The position numbers and the translations under genes were made by a program. From Pseudomonas mosselii (GTDB lineage: Bacteria; Pseudomonadota; Gammaproteobacteria; Pseudomonadales; Pseudomonadaceae), in contig NZ_VAUO01000006.1 in the NCBI RefSeq assembly GCF_005796105.1, forward strand, positions 124,001-188,000: a stretch of DNA of 64,000 nt. The letters run 5' to 3'. The notes beneath the pieces were generated by a model. That model searched no databases and was not told the DNA's origin. It saw only the letters and a program-made list of their open reading frames with translations. Below, piece after piece: positions 37,159 to 48,844 of this stretch (positions are counted from its first letter, which is position 1; every line of letters starts with the position of its first letter).

Positions 37159-38043
37159 TTACTTCTTGGCTTCCCAGCCAGTCAGCTCGGCCAGGGCCTT
37201 GCCGATGTCTGCCAGGGAACGCACGGTTTTCACACCTGCGTCTTGCAGCGCAGCGAACTTCTCGTCCGCAGTGCCCTTGCCGCCGGAGATGATGGCGCCA
37301 GCGTGGCCCATACGCTTGCCCGCAGGAGCGGTCACACCAGCGATGTAGGAAACCACTGGCTTGGTCACGTTGGCCTTGATGTAGGCCGCAGCTTCTTCTT
37401 CAGCCGAACCGCCGATCTCACCGATCATGACGATCGCTTCGGTCTTCGGATCTTCCTGGAACAGCTTCAGGATATCGATGAAGTTGGAGCCTGGGATCGG
37501 GTCACCGCCGATGCCGACGCAGGTCGACTGGCCGAAGCCGGCGTCGGTGGTCTGCTTGACAGCTTCGTAGGTCAGGGTGCCGGAACGCGAAACGATGCCG
37601 ACCTTGCCTGGCAGGTGAATGTGACCTGGCATGATGCCGATCTTGCACTCGCCCGGAGTGATCACGCCTGGGCAGTTAGGGCCGATCAGGGTCACGCCCA
37701 GCTCGTCGCACTTGACCTTGGCGTCCAGCATGTCGAGGGTAGGAATACCTTCGGTGATGCAGACGATCAGCTTGATGCCACCGAAGGCAGCTTCCAGGAT
37801 GGAGTCCTTGCAGAAAGGCGCCGGAACGTAGATCACCGAAGCGTCAGCGCCGGTAGCTTCTACAGCTTCTTTCACGGTGTTGAACACCGGCAGGCCCAGG
37901 TGGGTGGTGCCACCCTTGCCTGGGGTCACGCCGCCGACCATCTTGGTGCCGTAGGCGATGGCTTGTTCGGAGTGGAAAGTACCCTGCGAGCCGGTGAAGC
38001 CTTGGCAGATGACTTTGGTGTCTTTATTGATCAGGACGCTCAT
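37159..38043 (-). CDS. sucD: Succinyl-CoA synthetase subunit alpha
   Basis: It has 294 residues. It binds CoA through an N-terminal Rossmann domain ([17 protein letters not shown]) and carries the phosphohistidine H247 in KRMGHAGAI. With SucC it converts succinyl-CoA plus NDP and phosphate to succinate, CoA and NTP. The GGKGTADEK motif follows the active His. It overlaps sucC by one base; last gene of the leftward TCA block. Confidence 0.98.
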   Translation of the reverse strand: MSVLINKDTKVICQGFTGSQGTFHSEQAIAYGTKMVGGVTPGKGGTTHLGLPVFNTVKEAVEATGADASVIYVPAPFCKDSILEAAFGGIKLIVCITEGIPTLDMLDAKVKCDELGVTLIGPNCPGVITPGECKIGIMPGHIHLPGKVGIVSRSGTLTYEAVKQTTDAGFGQSTCVGIGGDPIPGSNFIDILKLFQEDPKTEAIVMIGEIGGSAEEEAAAYIKANVTKPVVSYIAGVTAPAGKRMGHAGAIISGGKGTADEKFAALQDAGVKTVRSLADIGKALAELTGWEAKK

Positions 38044-39209
38044 TACTTGCCCTCCGCAGCTTTGACAACTTGTTGAGCAGCGTCGGTCAGGCTGGTTGCC
38101 GCAATGATGTTCAAACCGCTTTCTGCCAGTACTTTAGCGCCCAGTTCGGCGTTGTTGCCTTCGAGGCGAACGACGACCGGAACCTTGACGCCGACTTCTT
38201 TCACTGCACCGATGATGCCTTCGGCAATCATGTCGCAGCGAACGATGCCGCCGAAGATGTTGACCAGAACGGCCGCGACATTGCTGTCGGACAGAATGAT
38301 CTTGAACGCTTCGGTAACGCGCTCTTTGGTAGCACCGCCGCCAACGTCGAGGAAGTTGGCCGGCTTGCCGCCGTGCAGGTTGACGATGTCCATGGTACCC
38401 ATGGCCAGACCGGCACCGTTGACCATGCAGCCGATGTTGCCTTCGAGGGCAACGTAGTTCAGTTCGAACTTGGCAGCGTGGGCTTCACGAGCGTCGTCTT
38501 GCGACGGGTCGTGGAAGGTCTTCAGCTTAGGCTGACGGTACATGGCGTTGGCGTCGATGTTGATCTTGGCATCGAGACAGTGCAGGTCGCCGTCGGCCTT
38601 GATCACCAGCGGGTTCACTTCCAGCAGGGCCAGATCGTGATCCTTGAACAGCTTGGCCAGACCCACGAAGATCTTGGCGAACTGTTGAACCTGCTTGCCT
38701 TCCAGACCCAGCTGGAACGCCAGCTCGCGGCCCTGGAACGGCTGAGCACCGACCAGCGGATCGATGGTGGCCTTGAGGATCTTCTCAGGAGTTTCGTGAG
38801 CGACTTTCTCGATGTCCACGCCACCTTCGGTGGAAGCCATGAACACGATGCGACGGCTCGAACGATCGACTACAGCGCCCAGATACAGCTCTTTGGCGAT
38901 GTCAGTGCAGGACTCGACCAGGATCTTGGAGACTGGCTGACCATTGGCATCGGTCTGGTAGGTGACCAGGTTCTTGCCCAGCCACTGAGCAGCGAACGCC
39001 TTGGCGTCTTCCTTGCTGCGAACCAGCTTGACGCCGCCCGCTTTACCGCGACCACCAGCGTGGACCTGGGCCTTAACAACCCACTCGGAACCGCCGATCT
39101 TGTCGCAGGCTTCTGCAGCTTGCTCAGGGGTATCGACTGCGAAACCCTTGGAAACTGGCAGGCCGTACTCAGCGAACAGCTGCTTACCCTGATACTCGTG
39201 AAGATTCAT
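38043..39209 (-). CDS. sucC: Succinyl-CoA synthetase subunit beta
   Basis: It has 388 residues. The N-terminal ATP-grasp domain ([41 protein letters not shown]) binds nucleotide, and the C-terminal flavodoxin-like domain contains [13 protein letters not shown] and [10 protein letters not shown]. It partners SucD. It is separated from lpdG by 172 bp containing two perfect hairpins, so sucCD transcripts may be partly independent or processed. Confidence 0.98.
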   Translation of the reverse strand: MNLHEYQGKQLFAEYGLPVSKGFAVDTPEQAAEACDKIGGSEWVVKAQVHAGGRGKAGGVKLVRSKEDAKAFAAQWLGKNLVTYQTDANGQPVSKILVESCTDIAKELYLGAVVDRSSRRIVFMASTEGGVDIEKVAHETPEKILKATIDPLVGAQPFQGRELAFQLGLEGKQVQQFAKIFVGLAKLFKDHDLALLEVNPLVIKADGDLHCLDAKINIDANAMYRQPKLKTFHDPSQDDAREAHAAKFELNYVALEGNIGCMVNGAGLAMGTMDIVNLHGGKPANFLDVGGGATKERVTEAFKIILSDSNVAAVLVNIFGGIVRCDMIAEGIIGAVKEVGVKVPVVVRLEGNNAELGAKVLAESGLNIIAATSLTDAAQQVVKAAEGK

Positions 39210-39332
39210 GCTTTTTACCGTCTTCGTTAGGTACTGCGCTTCGGCGCTGCGCCATCACTGGCGCCGCACCACCTGTGACCGTTGACCCCGGGTTATCCCA
39301 TGTGATCCGGTCCGGCGGACGTTCCGCGGTGA

Positions 39333-39371
39333 GTCTTGCACGCAAGACCCACGACGGGCAGCCCGCCGTGG
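39333..39371. repeat. Two tandem perfect/near-perfect hairpins between lpdG and sucC
   Basis: GTCTTGC-AC-GCAAGAC (39333-39348) is directly followed by CCACGACGGG-CAG-CCCGCCGTGG (39349-39371; one pair mismatched or G-U). There is no long T-tract. Candidate site for attenuation or mRNA processing and stability between lpdG and sucCD. Confidence 0.6.
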
Positions 39372-39381
39372 TTTCTTATAA

Positions 39382-40913
<1,532 letters not shown>

Positions 40914-42134
40914 TTAGATGTCCAGCAGCAGGCGAGACGGATCTTCCAGCAGGTTCTTGATGGTCACCAGGAAGGTTACCGCTTCCTTGCCGTCGATCAG
41001 GCGGTGATCGTACGACAGCGCCAGATACATCATCGGGCGAATCACCACTTGGCCATTCACGGCCATCGGGCGCTGGATGATGTTGTGCATGCCGAGAATA
41101 GCGGCCTGCGGCGGGTTGACGATCGGGGTCGACATCATCGAACCGAAGGTGCCACCGTTGGTGATGGTGAAAGTACCACCGGTCATTTCTTCGATCGACA
41201 GCTTACCGTCACGCGCCTTCTTGCCGAAGGTGGCGATGCCGTTCTCGATCTCGGCCAGCGACATCGATTCGGCGTTACGCAGCACTGGAACCACCAGGCC
41301 ACGGTCGCTGGAAACAGCGACGCCGACGTCAGCATAGCCGTGGTAGACGATGTCGTTGCCGTCGATCGAGGCGTTGACAGCCGGGAAGCGCTTCAGGGCT
41401 TCGGTGGCGGCCTTGACGAAGAACGACATGAAGCCCAGACGTACGCCGTTGTGGGTCTTCTCGAACAGGTCCTTGTACTTCGAACGCAGGGCCATGACTT
41501 CAGTCATGTCGACTTCGTTGAAGGTGGTCAGCATGGCCATGCTCGACTGGGCTTCGACCAGACGCTCGGCGATCTTGGCACGCAGACGGGTCATCGGCAC
41601 ACGCTTCTCGGTGCGATCGCCAGCAGCGACGACCACCGCAGCAGCAGCGGCAGCAGGCTTGGCAGCCGGAGCCGCGGCAGGCGCCGACTTCTTATTGGCG
41701 ACAGCAGCGACGACGTCTTCCTTGGTGATACGACCGCCTTTGCCAGTACCGGCAACGGTGGCCAGGTCGAGGCCGTTCTCTTCAGCCAGCTTGCGCGCAG
41801 CTGGAGCGGCGACCGGGTCGTCTTCGCCAGCGTCGGCAGCAGCGGCGGCGGCTGGTGCAGCGGCGGGTGCGGCAGCAGCCGGGGCGGCAGCAGCGCCGCC
41901 TTCAACGATCGAGCCCAGGACTTCGTCGGACAGGACGGTGTCGCCCTCGCCCTTGACGATGGCACCCAGCACGCCATCAGCGGTTGCCAGGACTTCCAGG
42001 ACGACTTTGTCGGTTTCGATGTCGACAATCAGTTCGTCACGCTTGACGGCGTCACCTGGCTGCTTGTGCCAGGTGGCAACGGTGCCGTCGGCGACCGATT
42101 CCGGGAAGGTTGGGGCTTTGATCTCGATAGCCAT
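40914..42134 (-). CDS. sucB: Dihydrolipoyl succinyltransferase (E2)
   Basis: It has 406 residues: a lipoyl domain (1-75) with K43 in [11 protein letters not shown], an Ala/Pro-rich linker, an E3/E1-binding domain ([20 protein letters not shown], about 112-145), a second Ala/Pro linker and a catalytic domain ending [13 protein letters not shown] with the active His. It forms the core of the 2-oxoglutarate dehydrogenase complex and transfers succinyl to CoA. It lies 42 bp after sucA. Confidence 0.98.
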   Translation of the reverse strand: MAIEIKAPTFPESVADGTVATWHKQPGDAVKRDELIVDIETDKVVLEVLATADGVLGAIVKGEGDTVLSDEVLGSIVEGGAAAAPAAAAPAAAPAAAAAADAGEDDPVAAPAARKLAEENGLDLATVAGTGKGGRITKEDVVAAVANKKSAPAAAPAAKPAAAAAAVVVAAGDRTEKRVPMTRLRAKIAERLVEAQSSMAMLTTFNEVDMTEVMALRSKYKDLFEKTHNGVRLGFMSFFVKAATEALKRFPAVNASIDGNDIVYHGYADVGVAVSSDRGLVVPVLRNAESMSLAEIENGIATFGKKARDGKLSIEEMTGGTFTITNGGTFGSMMSTPIVNPPQAAILGMHNIIQRPMAVNGQVVIRPMMYLALSYDHRLIDGKEAVTFLVTIKNLLEDPSRLLLDI

Positions 42135-42176
42135 TATCAGTGTTTCCTTAAATTCGGTTTCAGGTGCGCGAAGGCA

Positions 42177-45008
42177 TTAGACAGTGAACGCGTCTTGCAG
42201 CAGTTTTTCCTGCTGCTCGGCGTGCTTCGATGCGTAACCACAGGCTGGCGCGGCAGAAGCGTCGCGACCGGCGTATTCCAGGACCAGCGCTTTGTTGTGG
42301 CGGCCCAGGATACGGCGCATGTGGTGCTGGCTGCTGTACCAGGCACCCTGGTTCATCGGCTCTTCCTGACACCACACTGCATGCTTGAGGTTGGTGTAAG
42401 GCGCCAGGATGTCGACCAGGTCGTCCTCTGGGAACGGATACAGCTGCTCGATACGCACGATGGCGATGTCTTCGCGGCCTTCGGCACGGCGTTTTTCCAG
42501 CAGGTCGTAGTACACCTTGCCACCGCACAGCACCAGGCGCTCGACCTTGGCCGGATCCAGGCTGTCGATTTCCGGGATGACGGTCTGGAACGAGCCTTCT
42601 GCCAGGTCTTCCAGGGTCGAGATGGCCAGCTTGTGGCGCAGCAGCGACTTGGGCGTCAGCACGATCAGCGGCTTGCGCAGCGGACGGATGACCTGACGAC
42701 GCAGCAGGTGGTAGATCTGGGCTGGCGTGGTCGGTACGCAGACCTGGATGTTGTGCTCGGCGCACAGCTGCAGGTAACGCTCCAGACGCGCGGAGGAGTG
42801 CTCCGGGCCCTGCCCTTCATAGCCGTGCGGCAGCAGCATGGTCAGACCGCACAGACGGCCCCACTTGTGCTCGCCACTGGTGATGAACTGGTCGATCACC
42901 ACTTGCGCACCGTTGGCGAAGTCGCCGAACTGGGCTTCCCAGATCACCAGCGCGTTCGGCGTGGTGGTCGAGTAACCGTATTCGAACGCCAGGACGGCTT
43001 CTTCGGACAGGAACGAGTCATACAGCTCGAAACGTGGCTGGCCTGGGAACAGGTTCTTCAGCGGTACGTAGGTGCTGGCGTCCTTCTGGTTGTGCAGCAC
43101 CGCGTGGCGGTGCGAGAAGGTGCCACGGCCAATGTCCTGGCCGGTCATGCGGATCGGGTGACCTTCGAACTGCAGGGTGGCGTACGCCATGGTCTCTGCA
43201 TAACCCCAGTTGATCGGCAAGCCACCGGCCTGCATCTTCTGACGGTCTTCGTAGATCTTCGCGACCTGACGCTGGACGACGAAACCTTCTGGCAGTTCCA
43301 GCAGCTTGGCCGACAGTTCCTGCAGGGTCTTGAGGTCGAAGCGGGTGTCGTGACGCGCGGTCCAGGCATGGCCCAGGTACGGACGCCAGTCGACGAACAG
43401 TTCGCGGTTCGGCTCCTTGACCAGGCTCTTGACCACGTGCAGACCGTTATCCAGCGCGTTGCGGTATTCGTCGATCTTGGCCTGAGCACGCTCAGCATCG
43501 ATGCGACCGGCCTGGATCAGGGCCTCGGCGTACAGCTCACGGGTGGTGCGCTGCTTGCTGATCTGCTGGTACATCAGCGGCTGGGTGCCGTTCGGCTCGT
43601 CGGCCTCGTTGTGGCCGCGGCGACGGTAGCAGACCAGGTCGATGACCACGTCACGCTTGAACTGCATGCGATAGTCGATGGCCAGCTGAGTGACGAACAG
43701 CACGGCTTCCGGGTCATCGCCGTTCACGTGCAGGATCGGTGCCTGGATCATCTTGGCAACGTCGGTAGCGTACTCGGTGGAGCGCGCATCCAATGGGTTG
43801 CTGATGGTGAAGCCGACCTGGTTGTTGATCACGATATGCACAGTGCCGCCGGTCTTGAAACCGCGGGTCTGCGACATCTGGAAGGTTTCCATGACCACGC
43901 CCTGGCCGGCGAACGCTGCGTCGCCGTGGATCGAGATCGGCAGAACCTTGTCGCCAACGGTGTCGTTGCGGCGATCCTGACGGGCGCGAACCGAGCCTTC
44001 CACGACTGGCGAGACGATTTCCAGGTGGGAGGGGTTGAATGCCATGGCCAGGTGCACTTCGCCACCGGGCGTCATCACGTTGGACGAGAAGCCCTGGTGA
44101 TATTTCACGTCACCGGAACCCAGCTCGTTCATCTTCTTGCCTTCGAACTCGTCGAACAACTCGCGCGGGTTCTTGCCGAAGGTGTTGACGAGCACGTTCA
44201 GGCGGCCACGGTGGGCCATGCCGATGACGACTTCCTTAGTGCCGTAGGAGCCGGAACGCTGGATCATTTCGTCCAGCATCGGAATCAGGCTTTCGCCGCC
44301 TTCCAGACCGAAGCGCTTGGTACCTGGGTACTTGGTGCCCAAGTACTTCTCCAGGCCCTCACCGGCGGTGACACGCTCAAGCAGGTGCGACTGCACGTCG
44401 GCGGAGAACTCAGGGCGGCCACGTACGCTTTCCAGGCGCTGCTGGAACCAGCTGCGCTGCTCGGAATCGACGATGTGGGTGAACTCGGCGCCAATGGTGC
44501 GACAATATGTCTTCTCGAGCGCCTCGAAAATTTCGCGTAGGCTCGCCTCCTCTTTGCCGATGAACAGGTCGCCGGCACGGAAGGTCGTATCAAGATCGGC
44601 ATTGGTCAAGCCGTAGTGATTGATCGACAGGTCTACAGGCGCAGGGCGCTGCCACAACCCCAACGGGTCAAGCTTGGCAGCCTGATGGCCGCGCATACGA
44701 TAGGCCTGGATCAGTCGCAGAACTTCAACCTGCTTCTTCTCGTGTTCTGTGCTCACGCTCCCGGCGGAAACCGGTTGGGCGCGGCGCTGGTTCTTTGCCA
44801 GCAGTACGAAATGATCGCGGATCGTCGAGTGCGATACGTCGGTAGCGGTGCTGCCGTCGGCGGGCAACTTCTGGAAGTAAGTGCGCCACTCTTCTGGCAC
44901 AGCGTTAGGGTCGTGCAGGTAGAGCTCGTAGAGCTCTTCCACATATGCAGCGTTACCACCTGAAAGGTGGGCGCTTTCCCACATGCGCTGCATCACGCTT
45001 TCTTGCAT
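42177..45008 (-). CDS. sucA: 2-oxoglutarate dehydrogenase E1 component
   Basis: It has 943 residues. It is a thiamine-diphosphate-dependent decarboxylase with an N-terminal helix that docks to E2 (SAHLSGGNAAYVEELYELYL). The ThDP pocket includes GMAHRGRLNVL and GDAAFAGQGVV, then the NNQVGFT/NPLDARST region, and ETFQMSQT. A C-terminal transketolase-like domain follows. It oxidatively decarboxylates 2-oxoglutarate. It is preceded by 244 bp after sdhB that contains two perfect hairpins. Confidence 0.98.
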   Translation of the reverse strand: MQESVMQRMWESAHLSGGNAAYVEELYELYLHDPNAVPEEWRTYFQKLPADGSTATDVSHSTIRDHFVLLAKNQRRAQPVSAGSVSTEHEKKQVEVLRLIQAYRMRGHQAAKLDPLGLWQRPAPVDLSINHYGLTNADLDTTFRAGDLFIGKEEASLREIFEALEKTYCRTIGAEFTHIVDSEQRSWFQQRLESVRGRPEFSADVQSHLLERVTAGEGLEKYLGTKYPGTKRFGLEGGESLIPMLDEMIQRSGSYGTKEVVIGMAHRGRLNVLVNTFGKNPRELFDEFEGKKMNELGSGDVKYHQGFSSNVMTPGGEVHLAMAFNPSHLEIVSPVVEGSVRARQDRRNDTVGDKVLPISIHGDAAFAGQGVVMETFQMSQTRGFKTGGTVHIVINNQVGFTISNPLDARSTEYATDVAKMIQAPILHVNGDDPEAVLFVTQLAIDYRMQFKRDVVIDLVCYRRRGHNEADEPNGTQPLMYQQISKQRTTRELYAEALIQAGRIDAERAQAKIDEYRNALDNGLHVVKSLVKEPNRELFVDWRPYLGHAWTARHDTRFDLKTLQELSAKLLELPEGFVVQRQVAKIYEDRQKMQAGGLPINWGYAETMAYATLQFEGHPIRMTGQDIGRGTFSHRHAVLHNQKDASTYVPLKNLFPGQPRFELYDSFLSEEAVLAFEYGYSTTTPNALVIWEAQFGDFANGAQVVIDQFITSGEHKWGRLCGLTMLLPHGYEGQGPEHSSARLERYLQLCAEHNIQVCVPTTPAQIYHLLRRQVIRPLRKPLIVLTPKSLLRHKLAISTLEDLAEGSFQTVIPEIDSLDPAKVERLVLCGGKVYYDLLEKRRAEGREDIAIVRIEQLYPFPEDDLVDILAPYTNLKHAVWCQEEPMNQGAWYSSQHHMRRILGRHNKALVLEYAGRDASAAPACGYASKHAEQQEKLLQDAFTV

Positions 45009-45110
45009 GCTTGGTCACCCTCGGTTAGGGGACTGATCGGCGAGAGCCAAAGAAAACCTGGGAAAGTCCGAATACAGCGACTGAACCACGCCACCTGGAT
45101 CCTGCTGATT

Positions 45111-45222
45111 TTCCGGGTACCAGCCCGGAAAGCCCCTGCTGGTCTCATATCTTCATAGGTATGGGCGCGGGCTTTGTGGGCCCTGCCCGAGTTTTACCTC
45201 AGTGCGGGCTCACCACCCGCAC
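45111..45222. repeat. Two perfect hairpins in the sdhB-sucA spacer
   Basis: TTCCGGG (45111-45117) pairs with CCCGGAA (45124-45130), and GTGCGGG (45202-45208) with CCCGCAC (45216-45222). Neither has a clear T-tract. They may attenuate or protect the long sdh-suc transcript. The rest of the spacer (to 45252) shows no gene. Confidence 0.55.
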
Positions 45223-45252
45223 CTCGGCTTGCTGCAGTTACAACGCTTTGAA

Positions 45253-45957
45253 TCAGGTGCCGCTTTGCAGCAGCATGTTACGTACGTGGCCAATCGCCTT
45301 GGTCGGGTTCAGACCCTTCGGACAAACGTTCACGCAGTTCATGATCCCGCGGCAGCGGAATACGCTGAACGGATCATCCAGGGACGCCAGGCGCTCCTGG
45401 GTCTTGGTGTCACGGCTGTCAGCCAGGAAGCGGTAGGCTTGCAACAGCGCGGCTGGGCCCAGGAACTTGTCCGGGTTCCACCAGAACGATGGGCAGGAGG
45501 TCGAGCAGCAGGCGCACAGGATGCACTCGTACAGACCGTCCAGCTTGTCGCGATCTTCCGGCGATTGCAGGCGCTCGATAGCAGGCGCCGGGGTGTCGTT
45601 CTGCAGGAACGGCTTCACCTTCTCGTACTGCTTGTAGAAGATGCTCATGTCGACGACCAAGTCACGAATGACCGGCAGACCTGGCAGCGGACGCAGAACC
45701 AGCTTGCCGTTCTTCACCACACCCGACAGCGGGGTGATGCAGGCCAGGCCGTTCTTGCCGTTCATGTTCATGCCATCGGAACCGCAGACACCTTCACGGC
45801 AGGAGCGACGGTACGAGAAACCCTCGTCCTTTTCCTTGATCAGTGCCAGGACGTCCAGCACCATCAGGTCCTTGCCACCGGTATCGATGTCGAACGACTC
45901 CATCTTGGGCGCCGAATCGGTATCCGGGTTGTAACGATAAACTTCGACTTTCAACAT
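45253..45957 (-). CDS. sdhB: Succinate dehydrogenase iron-sulfur subunit
   Basis: It has 234 residues from ATG 45957; the frame extends to a GTG at 45966 with no support. It carries three Fe-S clusters: [2Fe-2S] ligands in SCREGVCGSDG, [4Fe-4S] in CILCACCSTSC and [3Fe-4S] in CRGIMNCVNVCPKGLNP. It passes electrons from SdhA to ubiquinone at the SdhCD membrane anchor. It lies 11 bp after sdhA. Confidence 0.98.
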   Translation of the reverse strand: MLKVEVYRYNPDTDSAPKMESFDIDTGGKDLMVLDVLALIKEKDEGFSYRRSCREGVCGSDGMNMNGKNGLACITPLSGVVKNGKLVLRPLPGLPVIRDLVVDMSIFYKQYEKVKPFLQNDTPAPAIERLQSPEDRDKLDGLYECILCACCSTSCPSFWWNPDKFLGPAALLQAYRFLADSRDTKTQERLASLDDPFSVFRCRGIMNCVNVCPKGLNPTKAIGHVRNMLLQSGT

Positions 45958-45968
45958 AGCAGCCACCC

Positions 45969-47741
45969 TTAGTAAGTCCGGACTTTTGGTTCGAAGGCAG
46001 GAACTGTCTTCGGCGCAAAGTTGACGCCACGCTTGGCAACGCGCTTCTCACCCGGGTAGTACAGGGTGTGGCACAGCCAGTTCTCGTCGTCACGGTCTTC
46101 GAAGTCTTCACGGGCGTGAGCGCCGCGCGACTCTTTACGGGCTTCGGCCGCGATGGCGGTCGCTTCGGCAACTTCCAGCAGGTTCTGCAGCTCCAGCGCT
46201 TCGATACGCGCGGTGTTGAAGGCCTGGGACTTGTCGTTGATCTTCACGTTGGCAATGCGGTCACGCAGGCCAGCGAGCTGCTCGATACCCTTCTGCATGT
46301 ATTCGCCAGTACGGAATACACCGAAGTAGTTCTGCATGCAGCTTTGCAGTTCGCGCTTGAGGGTAGCAACGTCTTCGCCGGTGGTGCGCTCGTTGAGCTT
46401 GTTCAGGCGGTTCAGCGCGACGTCGACATCGGTGTCGCTGGCATCGCGGTACTCGACGCCTTCGCTCAGCGCTTTTTCCAGGTGCAGACCAGCCGCACGA
46501 CCGAAGACCACCAGGTCGAGCAGCGAGTTGCCGCCCAAGCGGTTGGCGCCGTGGACCGATACGCAAGCCACTTCGCCCACGGCGAACAGGCCCGGGATGA
46601 TGTGGTCGTTGCCTTCGGCGTCCATGGTGATGGCCTGGCCATGAATGTTGGTGGCAACGCCACCCATCATGTAGTGGCAGGTCGGGATGACCGGCACCGG
46701 CGCGACCACAGGGTCGACGTGGGCGAAGGTCTTGGACAGCTCGCAGATGCCTGGCAGGCGGCTGTGCAGCACTTCCTCACCCAGGTGGTCCAGCTTCAGC
46801 AGCACGTGGTCCTTGTTCGGGCCCACGCCATTGCCGGCGATGATCTCTTTGACCATGGAACGGGCAACCACGTCGCGGCCAGCCAGGTCCTTGGCGTTCG
46901 GCGCATAACGCTCCATGAAGCGCTCGCCGTGGGCGTTGATCAGGTAGCCACCCTCACCGCGGCAACCCTCGGTGACCAGTACACCGGCGCCGGCGATGCC
47001 GGTCGGGTGGAACTGCCACATTTCGATGTCCTGCACCGGCACGCCGGCACGCAGGGCCATGCCGACACCGTCACCGGTGTTGATCAGGGCGTTGGTGGTG
47101 GAGGCGTAGATACGACCGGCACCACCGGTAGCCAGAACAGTGGCCTTGGACTTGATGTACAGGGTTTCGCCAGTTTCGATGCAGATCGCGATCACACCGA
47201 CGAACGCGCCGTCCTGGTTCTTCACCAGGTCAACGGCGTAGTACTCGTTGAGGAAGGTGGTGCCAGCCTTCAGGTTACCCTGGTAAAGGGTGTGCAGCAG
47301 CGCGTGACCGGTACGGTCGGACGCAGCGCAGGTACGGGCAGCCTGGCCACCTTTACCGAAGTCTTTGGACTGACCGCCGAACGGACGCTGGTAGATACGA
47401 CCGGTTTCGGTACGCGAGAACGGCAGACCCATGTGATCCAGCTCGAAGACCGCAGCCGGGCCTTCCTGACACATGTATTCGATAGCGTCCTGGTCACCGA
47501 TGTAGTCGGAACCCTTGACGGTATCGTACATGTGCCAGCGCCAGTCGTCGTTCGGGTCAGCCGAAGCGATGGCGCAGGTGATGCCACCCTGGGCCGATAC
47601 GGTGTGCGAACGGGTCGGGAAGACCTTGGTGACTACGGCAGTCTTGTGGCCGCCTTGAGCCAGTTGCAGGGCAGCACGCATGCCGGCGCCGCCGCCACCG
47701 ATGATGATGGCGTCGAAGGAAATGGTTGGAATGCTAGCCAT
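45969..47741 (-). CDS. sdhA: Succinate dehydrogenase flavoprotein subunit
   Basis: It has 590 residues. FAD binding uses [14 protein letters not shown] (about 13-26) and the covalent flavin His in [11 protein letters not shown]. Catalytic elements include [21 protein letters not shown] and the Arg-bearing RVGGNSL-like segment [11 protein letters not shown]. It oxidises succinate to fumarate on the cytoplasmic face of the inner membrane. It lies 3 bp downstream of sdhD. Confidence 0.98.
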   Translation of the reverse strand: MASIPTISFDAIIIGGGGAGMRAALQLAQGGHKTAVVTKVFPTRSHTVSAQGGITCAIASADPNDDWRWHMYDTVKGSDYIGDQDAIEYMCQEGPAAVFELDHMGLPFSRTETGRIYQRPFGGQSKDFGKGGQAARTCAASDRTGHALLHTLYQGNLKAGTTFLNEYYAVDLVKNQDGAFVGVIAICIETGETLYIKSKATVLATGGAGRIYASTTNALINTGDGVGMALRAGVPVQDIEMWQFHPTGIAGAGVLVTEGCRGEGGYLINAHGERFMERYAPNAKDLAGRDVVARSMVKEIIAGNGVGPNKDHVLLKLDHLGEEVLHSRLPGICELSKTFAHVDPVVAPVPVIPTCHYMMGGVATNIHGQAITMDAEGNDHIIPGLFAVGEVACVSVHGANRLGGNSLLDLVVFGRAAGLHLEKALSEGVEYRDASDTDVDVALNRLNKLNERTTGEDVATLKRELQSCMQNYFGVFRTGEYMQKGIEQLAGLRDRIANVKINDKSQAFNTARIEALELQNLLEVAEATAIAAEARKESRGAHAREDFEDRDDENWLCHTLYYPGEKRVAKRGVNFAPKTVPAFEPKVRTY

Positions 47742-47744
47742 GGA

Positions 47745-48113
47745 TCAGATACCCCAGAGAATCTGTACACCCCAGACGAAGTACGCAAACATCGCGACAC
47801 CGCATACCGCCTGGAACAGGAAACGAATCGCCGTCGCCGACTTGCCGATCGCCATAGGCGTCAGGTAGTCAGTGGTGACGGTCCACATGCCGACCCAGGC
47901 GTGAGCACCCAGGGCAACGAAGGCAAGCAGACTGAAGACACGCATCGCATTGTTGGAGAACAGGGCATGCCACTGGGCGTAATCGATGCCAGGGTGCAGC
48001 GCAAGGTAGCCGATCAGGAAGATAAAATAAGCCGCGAGCACGACAGCCGAAACGCGCTGCGCCATCCAGTCATAAAGACCCGAACGGGAAAAGTTTGTGA
48101 CGTTAGTTACCAT
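47745..48113 (-). CDS. sdhD: Succinate dehydrogenase membrane anchor subunit
   Basis: It has 122 residues with three membrane helices (about 20-40, 55-80, 95-118). It carries the heme/quinone-site residues in GLYDWMAQRVSAVV near the N-terminus and GAHAWVGMWTVTTDYL. It forms the inner-membrane quinone site with SdhC. Its start overlaps the sdhC end by 7 bp. Confidence 0.95.
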   Translation of the reverse strand: MVTNVTNFSRSGLYDWMAQRVSAVVLAAYFIFLIGYLALHPGIDYAQWHALFSNNAMRVFSLLAFVALGAHAWVGMWTVTTDYLTPMAIGKSATAIRFLFQAVCGVAMFAYFVWGVQILWGI

Positions 48114-48493
48114 ATCCAGACTCCTGCCAAGACGAACGCCACCAGGGAAAGGGCGACGATGATTTTCGAGCCCAGTCGGCCGCCTTCAAGCGTTTCACCG
48201 ACACCCATATCCATGATCAGGTGACGGACACCGGCGATCATGTGGTACAGCAAGGCAGACAGGAGGCCCCATGCTACGAACTTGGCCAGCGGGCTGGTCA
48301 GGTAATCCTTCACGTCGGCGAAGCCTTCCTCGGAGCCCAGCGACTTGCTCAGCGCAAACAGCATGATGCCCAGGCCAAGGAAGACGATGATGCCGGAGAC
48401 GCGGTGAAGAAATGACGTAACAGCGGTAATTGGGACTTTGATGGTCCTTAGGTCTAGGTTTACAGGTCGTTGGCTTTTCACGGCTTTTTTCAC
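48107..48493 (-). CDS. sdhC: Succinate dehydrogenase cytochrome b556 subunit
   Basis: It has 128 residues from GTG 48493 (AGGG 9 nt upstream), which gives the usual Pseudomonas N-terminus KKAVKSQRPVNLDLRTI. A longer reading to 48520 adds nine residues without support. There are three membrane helices, with SFLHRVSGIIVF (quinone-site Ser/Arg region) and HMIAGVRHLIMDMG carrying the heme His. It is the first gene of the sdh block; its promoter lies at 48616-48644. Confidence 0.93.
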   Translation of the reverse strand: MKKAVKSQRPVNLDLRTIKVPITAVTSFLHRVSGIIVFLGLGIMLFALSKSLGSEEGFADVKDYLTSPLAKFVAWGLLSALLYHMIAGVRHLIMDMGVGETLEGGRLGSKIIVALSLVAFVLAGVWIW

Positions 48494-48615
48494 ACTGAAG
48501 AGCCCTAGCGAACAGGGCAAGGTTGTTGGTTAGTGTACTGGTCAGGTACCCACCACCCAGGAGAGCGACGACACCCAGCGGATCAGGCAAGAAAGCCTCT
48601 GGGAGTCGGCTGCCG

Positions 48616-48644
48616 AGTATAGACAGTTAGGCTGCTTATGACAA
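48616..48644 (-). promoter_or_regulatory. Sigma-70 promoter of sdhCDAB-suc
   Basis: Minus strand: TTGTCA (48644-48639), 17 bp, TATACT (48621-48616). Five of six bases match at each hexamer, with optimal spacing. Confidence 0.85.
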
Positions 48645-48758
48645 CGCGACGGACTCGCCCGAATAGCGCATTGCCTTTAGTGCACAAAAGGCGTAAACGG
48701 GCGAGAATTTCTTGGAAAATCAGGCCTGAGTGGGCGTTTCAACCAGCCTTTAGGCAAA

Positions 48759-48786
48759 TTGACATTCGAATTTATCCCTCTATAGT
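48759..48786 (+). promoter_or_regulatory. Sigma-70 promoter of gltA
   Basis: TTGACA (48759-48764) is a perfect -35. After 16 bp comes TATAGT (48781-48786), five of six for a -10. It lies about 60 bp before the gltA ATG. Confidence 0.88.
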
Positions 48787-48844
48787 GGTGCGGGCCCTGC
48801 GTGGGGGGTCTGTCTGATGATTTCAAGCATTAATAGGAGGCCAC

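Larger units (their letters stand above)
48494..48844. other. Divergent sdhC / gltA control region
   Basis: It holds two well-formed sigma-70 promoters facing outwards (sdh at 48616-48644, gltA at 48759-48786), leaving an sdhC leader of about 115 nt and a gltA leader of about 50 nt. No small gene was found. The roughly 115 bp between the two -35 boxes is available for shared regulators. Confidence 0.75.

Noticed and set aside
41004..44540. An open frame of 1178 codons on the plus strand, antisense to sucB and sucA
   Set aside because: It runs exactly opposite two certain genes. Strong GC bias at third positions leaves the opposite strand free of stops. No ribosome site, no domain and no plausible composition.
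46068..48224. An open frame of 718 codons on the plus strand, antisense to sdhA, sdhD and sdhC
   Set aside because: Same cause: it mirrors the codon usage of the real genes and has no protein-like features.
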